The notes below the pieces were generated by a model. That model searched no databases. It saw only the letters and a program-made list of their open reading frames with translations, and was not told the DNA's origin. From Argopecten irradians (lineage: Eukaryota > Mollusca > Bivalvia > Pectinida > Pectinidae), in contig NC_091142.1 in assembly GCF_041381155.1 (NCBI RefSeq), positions 41,961,604 through 42,025,603 of the forward strand: 64,000 nucleotides of DNA, in the 5' to 3' direction. The position numbers were made by a program, and so were the translations under genes. Within the stretch, counting starts at the first letter, position 1. The number at the start of each line of letters is the position of its first letter. Below, piece after piece: positions 1-13,998 of the stretch.

Positions 1-876
1 GGTGGTTAGAGTTGATACGACCAACACTGGGGTCTTGTACTCACGTGGTCAGACTTAATTAGTTTGGGAGGGAGCTATATAAGTAACGGGAAAAGTCTCT
101 GGTCGACCCCAAATTTTCATTCGAGTTGGGTTAAGTAAAATCATAAGAGTGGCTTCCCCAGTCTTGTAGGATCGTTTAGGGCCCGGTGGAAAACTTTGTT
201 TTGTTAATTGTATGTTTTTGTATTTGTGTATTTTTTTCCCATAATGTCATATTTTTTCCTTTTGTTCTAAAGTCGTGTAAAAAGGAGGTGGTGTCCAAGG
301 CAGAAAGAAAAATTATCTATGGGTACTTTTCTGATTTTGGAATTGTCTAAAAGTATAAAGGAAATTTAACTTGGTTAAAAGACTCTTGGGACATTGTTCT
401 GGTTTTTTTTATATAAATGCTGGAATCTTGTGAAACCCACAAGGTTAATGACAGCAAGGGATTATTACGTTTATCTATAATCTTAAAGTTTTCGTGTACG
501 GAGTTCCGGGACATGGAGCTTAAACTTTTTCTGCCTTGGAAAATTATTCAACTCTCTAAGTTATGTTTGGTGGTGTCTAACTTTGCACAGTGGAAGGTGT
601 AACGCGTGCAAATATATATGTTAGGGGTAAAATCAATTGCTGATTGATGTCTATTTCATAATAACAATTATTATGGTCTCACCATTGTAAAACTCGACAA
701 CATCTAATATACATTTATTGCAAAAGTAAACAAGGGTGCCTGTTACAATTCTTTTAGCACCCATTTCTGCGCTGAAATTCTCCAGTCTGCTCAGAGGTCA
801 CTTGGCATTGTACATATGTACATACGTCAGGTGGTATTACAATATATATATATACGAGGCATCTGCAGTTGATTAC
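1..876. other. Non-coding, AT-rich left flank
   Basis: No gene is recognised here. The stretch is T-rich with short open frames only, none of which resembles a known protein. A short TA run near 844-854 leads into the duplicated block that follows. Confidence 0.6.
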
Positions 877-3276
877 TAGGGCTGTAAAACAAGTATACAA
901 AGAGAAAGAAATACAGAAGAAAAGGAATGAAAAACAACCATGCCCTAAGCTATATATATATATATAATCACTACTAAACAGAAGTGATTGATGTACTCGT
1001 AGAGAAAATAAGTGATATCCCAGGTGAGCTGAGTATTGAAGTTTGCTAGCCACCAGCTACTACCTCTACCAAGGGCACGTAACTTATGTGACTCTCTGAG
1101 CTGTCTGGGGGTTTCATAGCTTGTCTCTGACAATGCTACATTTAATACAACAGGGTTGTTTAAAGTGGAGGTTTTCGGGTACGTACCAGTGGTGTTACGA
1201 AATAAAGATGTAATAATTAAATATCTGTGGAAAAAAAAAACCATAAAGATAAATAAAAGATAAGGAAATACTTGTGTAATTGGTTGAAAATGAAAATTCG
1301 TAGATTTGTACTGGATTGCTTGATGAAATATAATGCTTTCATTGTTTTAACGTTTGATGAACTAGCATTGTGGTTATTTAGCAAGAATATCAATGTTGAA
1401 CATCTTAGGGATAATTAATCGGTGATACTTGTACATGTTCTATACTTGTGATGTGATATAATAATATTGTGTACTGGCATTGGGATGATTGTTATCTTTT
1501 TAAATCCCAATTCCACTTCAGGATAATTGTTATATAGAGAGTCCACCTCCTTTGTTTTTTTGGTACCTTGTTGTACAATTGTTTTTTTTTTTGTTGTTGT
1601 TGTACATGTTATGATGGAGATTTTGGCCAGTGAGGAACAATTGAAGGATAATGACATGTTCTAGCTCCTGTTTAGAATGGCCGCGGTATGTTGATGCAGT
1701 TCTCACATTATTTTTTTCGTGCAGTAAGTTGTTAGTGGCTGCGGGTCGCATCCTGTCTAGGTGGTTGGGGGGACAATATAGGTAGTTTTTTTTTTTCTTT
1801 TTCTTTTTTCTTTTTCCTTAGTTGACGTTTCCTTATTAAGGCATGTTTGTCTTTGTGCAAAATTTTGGAATTTTATTTTTTTTCCTTGGATTACCTCCCT
1901 TATTAAGAGATGTTTGGTTTTGTGAACTTAAGGTTTTTCTTTCCTTAAATTACCTCCCCTTGATAGGTTCTTTAAAATTTAGTTTGGGTTTTTCCATCCT
2001 ATTTTTTTTATTCTAGTTCAAGTTCGTGAACAGGATAGATAGGTTGTAGGGCTGTAAAACAAGTATACAAAGAGAAAGAAATACAAAAGAAAAGGAATGA
2101 AAAACAACCATGCCCTAAGCTATATATATATATAATCACTACTAAACAGAAGTGATTGATGTACTCGTAGAGAAAATAAGTGATATCCCAGGTGAGCTGA
2201 GTATTGAAGTTTGCTAGCCACCAGCTACTACCTCTACCAAGGGCACGTAACTTATGTGACTCTCTGGGCTGTCTGGGGGTTTCATAGCTTGTCTCTGACA
2301 ATGCTACATTTAATACAACAGGGTTGTTTAAAGTGGAGGTTTTCGGGTACGTACCAGTGGTGTTACGAAATAAAGATGTAATAATTAAATATCTGTGGAA
2401 AAAAAAAACCATAAAGATAAATAAAAGATAAGGAAATACTTGTGTAATTGGTTGAAAATGAAAATTCGTAGATTTGTACTGGATTGCTTGATGAAATATA
2501 ATGCTTTCATTGTTTTAACGTTTGATGAACTAGCATTGTGGTTATTTAGCAAGAATATCAATGTTGAACATCTTAGGGATAATTAATCGGTGATACTTGT
2601 ACATGTTCTATACTTGTGATGTGATATAATAATATTGTGTACTGGCATTGGGATGATTGTTATCTTTTTAAATCCCAATTCCACTTCAGGATAATTGTTA
2701 TATAGAGAGTCCACCTCCTTTGTTTTTTTGGTACCTTGTTGTACAATTGTTTTGGTTTTTTGTTGTTGTTGTACATGTTATGATGGAGATTTTGGCCAGT
2801 GAGGAACAATTGAAGGATAATGACATGTTCTAGCTCCTGTTTAGAATGGCCGCGGTATGTTGATGCAGTTCTCACATTATTTTTTTTTCGTGCAGTAAGT
2901 TGTTAGTGGCTGCGGGTCGCATCCTGTCTAGGTGGTTGGGGGGACAATATAGGTAGTTTTTTTTTTTCTTTTTCTTTTTTCTTTTTCCTTAGTTGACGTT
3001 TCCTTATTAAGGCATGTTTGTCTTTGTGCAAAATTTTGGAATTTTATTTTTTTCCTTGGATTACCTCCCTTATTAAGAGATGTTTGGTTTTGTGAACTTA
3101 AGGATTAGATTTTGGTTTTGTGCAAGTTTTCTTTTAGTTAGATGTTTGATTTTGTGAACTTAAGGTTTTTCTTTCCTTAAATTACCTCCCCTTGATAGGT
3201 TCTTTAAAATTTAGTTTGGTTTTTTTCCATCCTATTTTTTTTATTCTAGTTCAAGTTCGTGAACAGGATAGATAGG
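877..3276. repeat. Tandem duplication of a ~1.2 kb unit
   Basis: Unit 1 is about 877-2046 and unit 2 about 2047-3276. The offset is 1,170 bp and the copies are almost identical by eye: the first 500 bases differ by only a few substitutions and a shorter TA run. Unit 2 carries an extra ~58 bp near 3,105-3,160, and a third, partial repeat of its 3' end follows at ~3,277-3,345. Both units share T-rich runs and 'attacctccc' motifs. The matching open frames on the minus strand exist only because of the duplication and resemble no known protein. The near identity indicates a recent event or an assembly artefact. Confidence 0.85.
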
Positions 3277-3345
3277 TTCTTTAAAATTTAGTTTGGTTTT
3301 TTCCATTCTATTTTTATTCTAGTTCGAGTTCGTGAACTGGATACT

Positions 3346-5100
3346 TCCAAATTCGAAATTTGTGCATCTTACTTTTGACTTTAAATGTTGGAACTTTGTG
3401 GTTTTTTTTTTTCAAATTATCTCCCTTGGATCAGTTTTACGGCTACGGGTCGCAGCCTGTCTAGATGGTTGGGGGTATGTAACGAAGCTGTGGTGCGCTT
3501 CGTTGCTATATTTTCCGGAAATTATATTAACCGGGACTTTGGCGGGAATTTGCTGGGCACGAGATCTCGGGACTGCGCCGAGGCTTTCAGTTTTTCTACC
3601 GGGCCTTGAGAGGTGAGGGTTGTGTTTTTGAAACCTATGTAATTTTTATATATTTGTCGCCCATCCTTTCCCTAATTTGCTGTTATCGTATAGTATGGAA
3701 ATGCATTAACATTACTGTGTGTGTATTTTTCGCTGTCAGTCGATATTTTTGCTATATTTTTTTAGTTTGAAATACTTGTGAAATTGTGCAATGTCGGACT
3801 TGGCATGTCTCGCTTTTAGACGGGTTTCGATAGTATTTAAAAGTCTTCACTCTTGTGTTAAGAGCCGTTGGTAGGCTGGAAAAGAGTGGGGGCCTCCTGT
3901 GTTGTGTTTCGGGGTTAACCGTTAAGGAGATATTTTGAGAATCTTCGCTGGAGAACGGTGTTTGTGAAATTGGAGGTTAAACTATCGATAATCGGTCCGG
4001 TGTGCAGCGCCACGTGCTCGGTCTTTCATTGATGGGTAGGAGTTAATTCTGATAGCGAAAACGTGAGAATATTAGCAGCAAAACTGTCCATTACACAGTA
4101 CTTCCCACTGAGCCACGCGGGCATTTTCTTGTTTTCACCTTTACACATGTTAAATATTAATAAACTGTTAAATGAATTTGATGTCGTACATTGTCCATAC
4201 GCACTAGTACCTTTGAATATTGTAGCGAGACATAGGAATCTGCAAGCTAACGCGGCAGTCGAACCCAGAGCAAAACAAATTAATTGTATCATTCTTACTC
4301 TACGCTAATGACTGCGGTCGTAGCCAAACAAGTCGTTACATATACGTGGATATATGTGAACGGATTAATGTTTGGATTTCTATCTGCTTGTGTTGAAATT
4401 TTATTTTGAAAAACATCTAAATGACAGCTTAGAGGAGTTGACATGTTTTCTTGCTAAAACAAGTCCCATGCAGTTTTACAGGTAACTTGGCTTTGTTTAC
4501 CTATTTGTAGATTATGTACATGACTGAGCGCACGTGTGTCGATTCACGCGCTTTATATATAGAGGTCGGTGAGTCGTCAGATTATAAAACAAAAATGACT
4601 GTCCTCGACAGGGGAATGTCTCATAAACGATTCTTAAAATAATAGTTCACATTTTTTATTTTTTTTTTTTTTAATTTATTCACTACTAAAAACAGAAGCA
4701 GACGATTTAGTACTTTTCTTCAGTTACAAAAGTTACTTACTTTACACCATCACCACAATTGAAAAGTTTGAGTTTTTATTTTTACTTCAAGTTAAAAAAA
4801 AATTAATTAATTGCATCCAGAAATAATTCCGTGGCACTAATTCCTATATGAAATTAAGTACTGATTGCGCATGCACCGAAGGCAAAATAAATTGTGTTAT
4901 ATTATTTTTGTTTTATTTAGACATATACATATATACACGATTAACACCAATTATTATTCAAATGATGAACATCATTTATGCTCTGTCGGCGGTGGAGCAT
5001 CTTTAATATTTCAATAATTTTTATTAACTTGCATTGTCAGCTTCAACCCACGTAACACATAGGAACAGCGAAATGACAAAAAAGTTGTAATATTTCTATT
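3346..5100. other. Non-coding stretch, no gene recognised
   Basis: Bases 3,430-3,620 are GC-richer than their surroundings and end in a donor-like 'GAGAG|GTGAGG' at 3,613, so a 5' exon of an unseen gene is possible but unsupported. A phrase at ~3,432-3,470 (gggtcgcagcctgtctag) repeats one from the duplication to the left. Near 4,553 a TATATATAG box lies upstream of a short GC-richer run. Two overlapping open frames on opposite strands at 4,026-4,308 look like chance. Confidence 0.4.
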
Positions 5101-5102
5101 TA

Positions 5103-5290
5103 ATGCATGGGAATATTCCACCAATAGTCTCCAAAGGATCCTGTCTAAAACCTATACTGTTTCTTATTTACTTTCATGAATACTTACTAAAACACAGTAT
5201 ACTACGACTTTTTGCAGACAGCAGCATCACATATGTACAAACAAACACAAACAAACAAGACGCAATACATGTAGAAGGAGTTCTACACAC
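5103..5290 (+). mobile_element. LINE reverse transcriptase fragment, degenerate
   Basis: The translation contains 'KGSCLKPILFLIYFHEYL' followed by 'LRLFADSSITY'. This matches the non-LTR reverse transcriptase stretch GVPQGSVLGPLLFLIYINDL..FADD, with the second Asp of the FADD box changed to Ser. Only this short region survives, without endonuclease or 3' end. The piece stops where the terminal inverted repeat of the next element begins. The clade (CR1/Jockey group likely) cannot be fixed from so little sequence. Confidence 0.55.
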
Positions 5291-7772
5291 AGGGACCTGG
5301 CACGACTTTTTTTTAAACTAACAGTATACATATATACAAATGTATATATATTATAGTATCAAGGGTATGAACTCGGCGATAGAGAAAAAGGACCTGTTTT
5401 TTTAAAACCGTGATTATTTTAATAAATGGATTCTATACAACATTGACGGATATATTACCTTAAAGAGAGAAAATGCATCTTTCCATTGAGTGCTTGATGA
5501 ACAGAATTGGCCAAGTATTGACGAAGTTATGGCTTGATGAATCGGGAAATTTATCATAAGGGATATTTTACCCTTATGAAACTAATGATTATTTGTAAAC
5601 ACATTGAACTTTCAAAAGTATAACTTTATAGCTAAAGTCATATTGTATATATATTTTTATCAATGTTTGTAACACATTTCATTTAGTATTGATATGAGAA
5701 AAAATGTGTCGGCATATCAATAAGTCTTCAATATATTTGAAGTCAATAAATCGTTCTGACCGACACGTATGAATTCAAACGGGAGATTAACTTCCGGATG
5801 TTTCGGTCATCTTGAAATTGTTAATCAAAGGAAATCACACGTAATAGGTAGATTACTTAAGTGATAGCGGAAGCTATCTTATTGTCATAGAAAATGTTTT
5901 TTTTTACTCTTTGGCACCGTACGGCGGTCACCATTGTCTTTGTGTCGGCTGTCAAAATTTTAGCTGAAAAAGCCGGTTTGCGTGTGATTATCACCTGTAG
6001 CCATCCAGTGTCAATATAAGAGTAGAGGCTTAACTGGTCATTACCAATAAACCTCTGAACCTTATTGATGGTTTGACTATTATTACAGGTAAGAGATTCT
6101 ATGTTATTGTATACATTTGTTTGTAACCTATTTTTACTTTTTGATTACTTATTAACTGTATATCTTCAAATTGTCAATTGTTCATTGATTTAATTATTAT
6201 TTTTGTACTTAATAACACAATGCGATTAATAAGGTATTATGATTGTAAAATGTATTTCAAACTCGATATGTAGTTTATAAATACAATAAGTAAATAATTG
6301 GAATTGGTGTTAATTAATTTCATTATCGGCCAAAGTTACTTATATGGTAGAAATCAATCTTTATTATGGAAGCCGATAATATAATTGAAATTAACCATCT
6401 TTGATAAGGTCACGCAAAGCGGAGACCGCCATATTGTATTTAAACCTATTGAGTTACGTCTCTTACATTGCGCTGTGTAACGTTAACTTTACAGGTTAAT
6501 TATAATGGTTTATCTTTGTAAATATGATCATTTTAATTATGATAATATCGGCATATGTTGATTATTGTAAGAATATAGATCATTAGGATTTAAATAATAA
6601 ATCTTATTGAACAGACATGATTATTTTGAGATAACAGCTGTGAACTATTTGCCTTTAATACTTGTTGTAAATATGAAATTATTTCATGTTATAGTCATGG
6701 AATTGTTAGCCATAACTAGGTTATTTTCTTTAGAATTAGCATGTTTACTCATAAATCTTTCTGTATTTTTTTGTAATTAAGAACATCGGTGATGTTGTCA
6801 TCATCGGAATTAATGTCATAACATGCTCATTGCTATTGCTTTGATTATTTCATATTAGGAAATTATCTTGTTTTGCTAATATCTGTAGTTGGTCAATTTA
6901 TTGAATTACTTATAAATTAAGATTTTACTTTTGTTAATCTTCCCGTCGGCTCCTTTCACACAAAGCGTATATTATGTACTCTACCGTTAAATAATTATTT
7001 TCCCCCATTTTATGAGTATTTCCCCAAAAACAAAAGAATTGTTTATTCAATATTGTAATCAGTTCATTATTTAGAAAATAACTTGTATTCGAACTACTAC
7101 AATGTAAATTATGATGTATCTATTTCGATTGTATGTTTTAAATCATGAAACATGACTACCAATAAACCTCTGAACCTTATTGATGGCTTGACTATTATTA
7201 CAGAACCAACTACAGCTATAGACCAACTACAACAAACCACAAAAAAACTACCTAAAAATATTTACGAAAAATATGCTAGGTAGACATTTCTTTGCCCAGT
7301 CTAAATGTTGTCTCGGCTCTAATGGGCACCTCAAAAACCCAGCCAAAATCACAAAATCTACGCTTGTGGTGGTAAACAGCACCCATAACTGTGTTCATCC
7401 ACAATCTGCTTTGGAGGTGTCATCACCCGTACTTTGTAGAAACTCCATTTAAACATCGTGTAGCTCACTTACTGTAACCTTTTGATTGATTGATTGATGG
7501 GGCTTAACGTCCTTGTTCCGGTTATAACCGAGCCTAGGACACCTTACTTTAACTGTCACCGCCATGTTCATTTGTTCTTAGGAACGCTTTACATAATTTG
7601 CATAATGTAGTCACGATATGTCAATGTTGTATAGAACCCATTTATTAAAATAATCACGGTTTAAATAAAATAGGTCCGTTTTTCTCGACCGCCGAGTTTA
7701 TACCCTTGTCACTATAATATATATATATATATATATACTATTGGTTAAACATTTTCGTGCCAGGTCCCTGTG
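5288..7772. mobile_element. Element with ~155-bp terminal inverted repeats
   Basis: The left arm, about 5,288-5,447, begins CACAGGGACCTGGCACGA. The right arm, about 7,618-7,772, is its reverse complement with perhaps 85% identity; it includes the shared 'aaccgtgattattttaataaatgg' block read in opposite directions and a TA-rich centre. The interior of about 2.2 kb is AT-rich and shows no transposase, so this is either a non-autonomous DNA transposon or a composite fold-back. Near the right end, at ~7,481-7,510, is a 'ttgattgattgattgatgg' motif like one seen in many molluscan repeats. Confidence 0.65.
6037..7202. repeat. Direct repeat of ~47 bp, LTR-end-like
   Basis: The phrase 'taccaataaacctctgaacc...gactattattacag' occurs at 6,041-6,089 and again at 7,157-7,202 with one or two differences. 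It carries an AATAAA signal, and the first copy follows a TATAAGAG box (~6,016), as in the last part of an LTR. Upstream of the phrase the copies diverge, so this is at best the remnant of a much reduced LTR pair. The first copy is followed by 'gtaaga' and could equally be an exon end with a splice donor. Confidence 0.35.
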
Positions 7773-8129
7773 GTTCTACAGTCACGGGAATAATACAGAC
7801 TTATCCAGTAGAAATTATTGTGTTTTTAAGAGTGGAAACGACATTGAGGTCATTGATAGCCATATAAACTTACATATTAAAGATAAAAAAATGTTGTTGT
7901 TTGTAATATTTCAGTCAATTATCAAGCTTTGAATATATGTGTGTAAAATTGTATTTTGAGAAAAACAGACGGTAAAGTAGGGTTATTGAGAGTACAATAT
8001 TTCCAAAACCGCACGGTCAAATTTCAAATAAAAGCCTTAATAAACAGTTTATCAACCAATCTTTCGGTGAGCAAATTTTAAAGAAAATTAAACGAGAGGA
8101 AATTTTTAGGCCTAACTGTATCGAACCAC

Positions 8130-8764
8130 CTTAACAAGCAATGATGTAAAAGATGTACTAATAAACCTAGATTCTTTCAAGGCCGTTGGCCCTGATCTGA
8201 TAAGTCCTCGTATCCTTAAAGAACAGCGTCAGTCTTATGTATTCCTCTTGACTTGCTATGTAACAAATTACTTTTTTTAGCTAAAGTACCGTCCACATGG
8301 AAACAAGCGAATGTAACTCCAATCCACAAAAAATGAAAAAGGGAAGATGTAAAGAATTATCGACCAATATCTTTACTACGTATCACCGGGAAAGTCTTTG
8401 AGCTCTGCATTTTCAAATGCTTACATAACTTTTGCAAGATATTGTCTCATAACTAGCCATCAATCAGGTTTCACACCAGGCGATTCAGTTTTACTTCAAC
8501 TACTGAGTATATCTAATTTTTGGTAAAGCACTATATTCAGACAAAGAAATCCGTGTTGTACTCTATGATGTTAGTAAGGCCTTCGATCGAGTCTGACATA
8601 AATGTCTTCTTTCTCAAACTATCTAAATTAGGCATCAAAGGACAATAACTGAACTGTTTAAAAAATATTTTGATGATAGAAAACAGCGTGTACTTTTAAA
8701 TAATTGTTGTTCAAACATAGAATGTATGCAAGCCGGTGTACCTCAGGGATTGATCCTAGGCCTA
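8130..8764 (+). mobile_element. LINE reverse transcriptase fragment, decayed
   Basis: Successive RT motifs are readable in shifting frames: 'FKAVGPDLISPRILKE' (RT domain 0/1), 'VPSTWKQANVTPIHKK', 'HQSGFTPGDSVLLQLL', 'VVLYDVSKAFDRV' (the catalytic DxxxAFD block, domain A), and 'QAGVPQGLILG'. Order and spacing fit a non-LTR retrotransposon of the CR1/Jockey type on the plus strand. It carries several stops and frame changes, including a stop just after AFDRV. It ends abruptly at ~8,764 where the minus-strand Ty3-type sequence begins, just before the part of RT that would hold FADD. Confidence 0.75.
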
Positions 8765-9568
8765 AGAGTAAAAAAGTAACTCCTTTTCTACCACCTCTTT
8801 TTGAGTAGGAGATATCCTTCTAGGGGGTAATTTAATAGGGAAAGACCTTTGAGTATCTACACTATGCTCTACAAGCTCAGTATTTCCTAGAGTACCATCA
8901 GGACCAGCAAATATATCCTGAAACTCGTGTAACAACCTTTCTACCTCTGACTTCTTACCTGGTGTAAGCTCATCCGAAGTCCTATCTAATACATTTTTTA
9001 AATGTACTGGATGATTAGAGCTATTCTTTCCATTATCATCCATAACCTCATGTACCTGATCAACTGGTTGAACACTACCCACAAAAGTATAACCTTGGAT
9101 CTTAATATCCTGAGAAATCAAATTTAAAACTGACAGAGTTATATATAATTACCTCCCTATCTTTCTGAGGCTATATCAAAGTTTTTGCCAACAAAAGGCC
9201 CTGATTACACACTAACTTAGTAGGTTCAACAATACCAAGTTCACCATCTATATCTCCATCCACATATCCAGCAAAATAGAGCTCAAAGTTTTAGGAAAAG
9301 ACACAGTATTGGACACGCTTATGCGTGTACACTGACTCACAGACTCTGCATTTAAATTTACCTTGTGACCTCCTATCTGCAGGTATTTTTCACCAAAACT
9401 CAAATTTCTCCTATGTCCCATTAGGAAATCTATACACAGGATACCTTGTAAATAATGGAGAGTTGCTACGACAGTTTCCTGTACAAAACTCTGACTCCCT
9501 ATTCTAAATACAAAATCAGCTTCTCAACTCAGGCTTATGCCTTCCCCTCAGCTTGTTATAAACCTCCA

Positions 9569-9754
9569 TGTAGTGTATTTTATATTAGGGGTAAGCATCT
9601 TTAATGATATCCATGCCTTCCGAACACCTCTAATGGTATCCTATGTATGTATCGATGGTTGTGGTGAGTTCCGATAATACATGTACATTAGAGCAGCCAT
9701 TGATGGAGTCGTGTTGTTTTTAGTGTTGCGGCCAACAATGCCCAATATATTACA
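9569..9754 (+). repeat. 5' LTR of the inner Ty3-type element
   Basis: 186 bp, begins TGTAGTG and ends TTACA. The target-site duplicate ctcca lies directly before it. It matches the 3' LTR along its whole length with scattered differences. Confidence 0.9.
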
Positions 9755-12700
9755 AACTGGCGACGAGGATACTCGGAAAAGAACTCCACGTGTTCACTAA
9801 TGCTAAGAGCATTCGCGGAACTCCCGTTTGCAGTGAATACAATGGCGCACGTCGGTAAAATAGGCGAATTTGTCGAGGGGTCTGAAAACTTCACGTGTTA
9901 TGTGGAGCGCATGGAGCAGTATTTTGCCGCTAACGACATCACGGATAAAAAAGGTAGTAGTATTTCTAGCCGTTATGGGGCCTCAGACCTACAGTCTGTT
10001 AAGAAATATCATGATACCAGATTTACCCAGTACTAAGACGTACGACGAAATTGTGACAGCCCTCAAAGGAAATTTTATGCCTGAACCCTTAGTCATAGCA
10101 GAGAGGTTTAGATTACACAACCGCAGTCAGAAGGAGGAGGAAAGTGTAGCGGATTATGTCGTGGGTTTGAAGAAATTAGCAGCTCGATGTGAGTACGGTA
10201 ACTTTCTCCAACAAGCTCTCAGAGACAGACTTGTTTGTGGCCTTCGTAATGAGTTTATTCAGAAGAAACTATTAGCAGTCAAGGATTTGTAGCCTATTGA
10301 CGTTGGACAAAGCATGTGAAATATCTGTTGCAATGGAAACTGCCGCGCGGAACACGACGGAAATGAAGCCTGGGCATGTGCAGGCGGATGTAATTAAAGT
10401 GTTCAAAGGACCCAGATCCAGACCACCGAAACGTAATTTAAATAAGAAAGCAGTGACAGGTGAGTCAAAATCACAGTCAGACAATGTAAACAACAAAAAC
10501 CTTTGTTATCGTTGTGGCGGAAAACACCCATCAGATGTATGTATACACAATGACGCGAAGTGTTATGCATGTTCAAAAACTGGGCACATTGCCAAGGCGT
10601 GTTTATCTAAGAGAAAAACTGTCAAGGCCAAGTATATACAAGAGGCCGACGGGGCCTGCACTGATGATGACTTAGGAATGTATGGTATTTTTCAAGCATC
10701 AAAAGGTGGTTCGACATCAAGTTATCAGGTGAAGGTTGATTTAAATGGAACATTAGTAAATATGGAGCTAGATACAGGAGCAGCGGTCAGTATTGTCTCG
10801 GAGACCGTGTATAAAGCCTGTTTGAGTGATTTATCATTGAAACCCACTGGAGTGAAACTTAAAACCTACAGCGGTGACCACGTTGAGATACTAGGGACAG
10901 TGGAGGTACCTTGTAAGTTAATAGAGTCAACAGGTGACATTGCCTTTGACCACAGCCAAGGGAGACAAACCTTATTTACTTGGGAGGAATTGGTTGAAGA
11001 CTATCAAGCTCAACTGGAAGCAGATTTTCAGAGTTCATTCAGATTCAAGGGAGCCTACACCTAGTCAGTTGGTTAGCATTGAGGGGTTAAAGTCCAAATA
11101 CAGTCGGTTATTCCAGAAGGACGTGGGAACGATTGAACATTTTAAGGTACAGATCCATCTGGACCCTAACGCGAAACCTATATTATGTAAAGCGCGCCCC
11201 GTACCCTTCGCATTGCGAGTATCCCTGGGAAAGGAACTTGATCGACTGGAATCACAGGGAATTATCAGCAAAGTTGATCATAGTGATTGGGCTACTCCCA
11301 TTGTTATAGTTCCGAAAGCGGATAAGTCTATTTGGTTGTGTGGGGATTTTAAAGTAACCATCAACCAGTGTCTGGATGAACAGCAGTACCCCTTACCCAA
11401 TGTCGACGATATGTTTGCACAGTTAGCTGAAGGAAAACAGTTCACCAAGCTTGATCTATCCCAAGCCTATCAACAGTTGTTGTTGGACAGTGAGTCAGAA
11501 CAGTACCTCACCATCAACACCCATCTTGGGTTGTATTGATATCATCGATTGCCATTTGGGGTTTCCTCCGCACCTGCCATTTTCCAAACTGTTATGGACC
11601 AGATATTACAGGGGTTGGATCATGTACTATGCCGGATTGACGACATATTAATCACCGCGCCGTCCAAAGATAAACACCTTGAAACGCTGGAAGAAGTGTT
11701 GAGGCGCCTTGACCAACACAACATAAGGTTACGGTCAGACAAGTGTAAGTTTATTGAGAATGAAGTGGAATACATGGGTCATATGATCAACAGCGAGGGT
11801 TCACACCCAACCACCTCCAAGGTAGAAGCTGTCAGGGAAGCACCCAGTCCTACAAATGTGACAGAGTTGAAGTCCTTTTTAGGCTTATTGAACTATTATG
11901 GGTCATACTTACCTAACTTGTCTACAACCTTGCAACCAATGCATGAACTGCTACAGAAAAATTCGCCATTGAAATGGACTAGCGAATGTGAGACCGCATT
12001 TTTGAAGAGTAAGGAGAGACTTTCAGCAAACACCATGCTTGTACAATATGATGGTAACAAACGTGATGCATCGGCATACGGATTAGGGGCAGTTATCTCA
12101 CACATAATGGATAATGGGGATGGGAGACCCATCGCGTTCGCTTCGCGCACGCTCGCTCCAAGTGAGAAGAACTATGCTCAACTAGAGAAGGAGGCTCTAG
12201 CCCTCATCTTTGGTGTAAAGAAATTTCACAAGTATTTGTATGGTCGTCGGTTCACTTTTGTGACCGACCATAAGCCGTTGACAACAATATTAGGACCTAA
12301 GACTTGTGTACCCACTCTCGCAGCAGCTCGTATGCAACGCTGGGCGTTGATCCTTTCAGCATATCAATATGACATCGAATACCGTAAGGCTACCGAACAC
12401 GGCAACGCTGACGCGTTTTCGAGACTACCAGTTCAAGGAAATGTTGAGTCAGAAGAGGCCGACATCTTCCGATTTTCACAAAGTGATGAGCTTCCGGTGG
12501 TAGCCAAGGACATTAGTTGCGCGACGCGTAATGATCCGATTCTATCGCGAGTGCTAGACTATACTTTGAGAGGATGGCCAAATCATATCTCTGACAACGA
12601 GATCAAGCCATTCTTCAGCCGTAAGGAGCAGCTGTCCACCGAGCAAGGGTGTATCCTATGGGGCCTTCGTATAATAATTCCGATGGCATATCGAGAACGT

Positions 12701-13998
12701 TTACTCTCCGATCTTCACGATCAGCACATCGGTATGTGTCGGATGGAAGCGCTAGCTAGAGGCTATATGTGGTGGCCGGGACTGGACCAGGAGATCGAAC
12801 AACAAGTGAATTCGTGTAAATCCTGTCAGTAGGTCCGCAATCGATCCATGGAGTTGGCCGACCCGCGTGTGGCAACGCGTACACATTGACTTTGCCGAAA
12901 AAGACCAAAATAACTTTCTGGTACTAATTGACAGTCACTCGAAGTGGCTGGAGTCTCTGACAATGGACCACAGTTTGTTTCCTCTGAATTCCAAGAGTTT
13001 TTGGAGAAGAACGGGGTTAGGCACACCTTAGTACCACCCTATCATCCCGCTTCTAATGGTGCCGCTGAGCGGAGCGTTCAGATTCTAAAGAAAACTCTTA
13101 TTAAGCAGGTGTTAGACGGAGATACATCATCGATTAAGCACCGCTTAGCAAATATTTTGTTTAAGTATCGTGCTACACCTCATACGGTAACTGGGGTTTC
13201 CCCTGCAGAACTCTTTTTGAAGAGACAGTTACGGACTAAACTTAGCCTACTCAAACCAGATTTGGGTAAACGAGTCAGTCTGCAGCAGGATTCGCAGAAA
13301 CGTCATCATGACAAAGGGCGTGTTCGCGTCAGGACGTTCGCGCGTAACCAATCTGTTCGCGTGCGGAACTTCCGTGGAGGAAAGGAAAAGTGGCTTCTGG
13401 GAACTGTGGTTAAACAACTTGGACCTCTCACGTACCTCATTCGTGTCGGTAGAACTCTCAGGTACGTTCATGTTGATCAACTTCTGGCAACCGGTGAAGA
13501 ATCAGTGGAACTGTATGATCAGCCAATCGCGAGTGGAACCGAGCAACCCAAGGTCCCAATGGACCAACCCTTCGCGAGTGAGCCGGATCATCCGGTTACG
13601 ACACAGGACCTACCACCACCGGTAAATGATCCGCCAGCTTTTAGTGTTCCAAGTGTTCCTATTCCTAGTGTTCCCAAGGATGTCTCGGAACCCAAGGTAA
13701 CCACACCCGCTCTGATCGCGACTCCGCAACCAGAGAGACGTTACCAAGTGAGGGAGAGACGGCCTCTGCGAAAGTTAGATTTGTGACTGTGTTATATTTA
13801 ATGGCCATGAGTTTAGAGTTATAGTGTTTATGTGTTTAGTTAAAACGGGCTGCAGAGACTTGGTTAAAAAATAGCGGGAACTCTTTTTGTTCTTATAGAG
13901 AGAGATACAAGTTAATTTGGAACATTATAATTGATAAACTGTCAATTTCAAAATTGGTGATTCCTAACATTTCAATTTCTCAATTAGAAAGGGAGGAA

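Noticed and set aside
945-2412. Duplicate frames beginning MVFFFHRYLIITSLF on the minus strand as paired genes
   Set aside because: They are identical because of the 1.17 kb tandem duplication, end in TA repeats, and have no homologue I recognise.
4026-4308. Open frames of 81 and 88 residues on opposite strands
   Set aside because: Same interval in both directions, no known motif; most likely chance.
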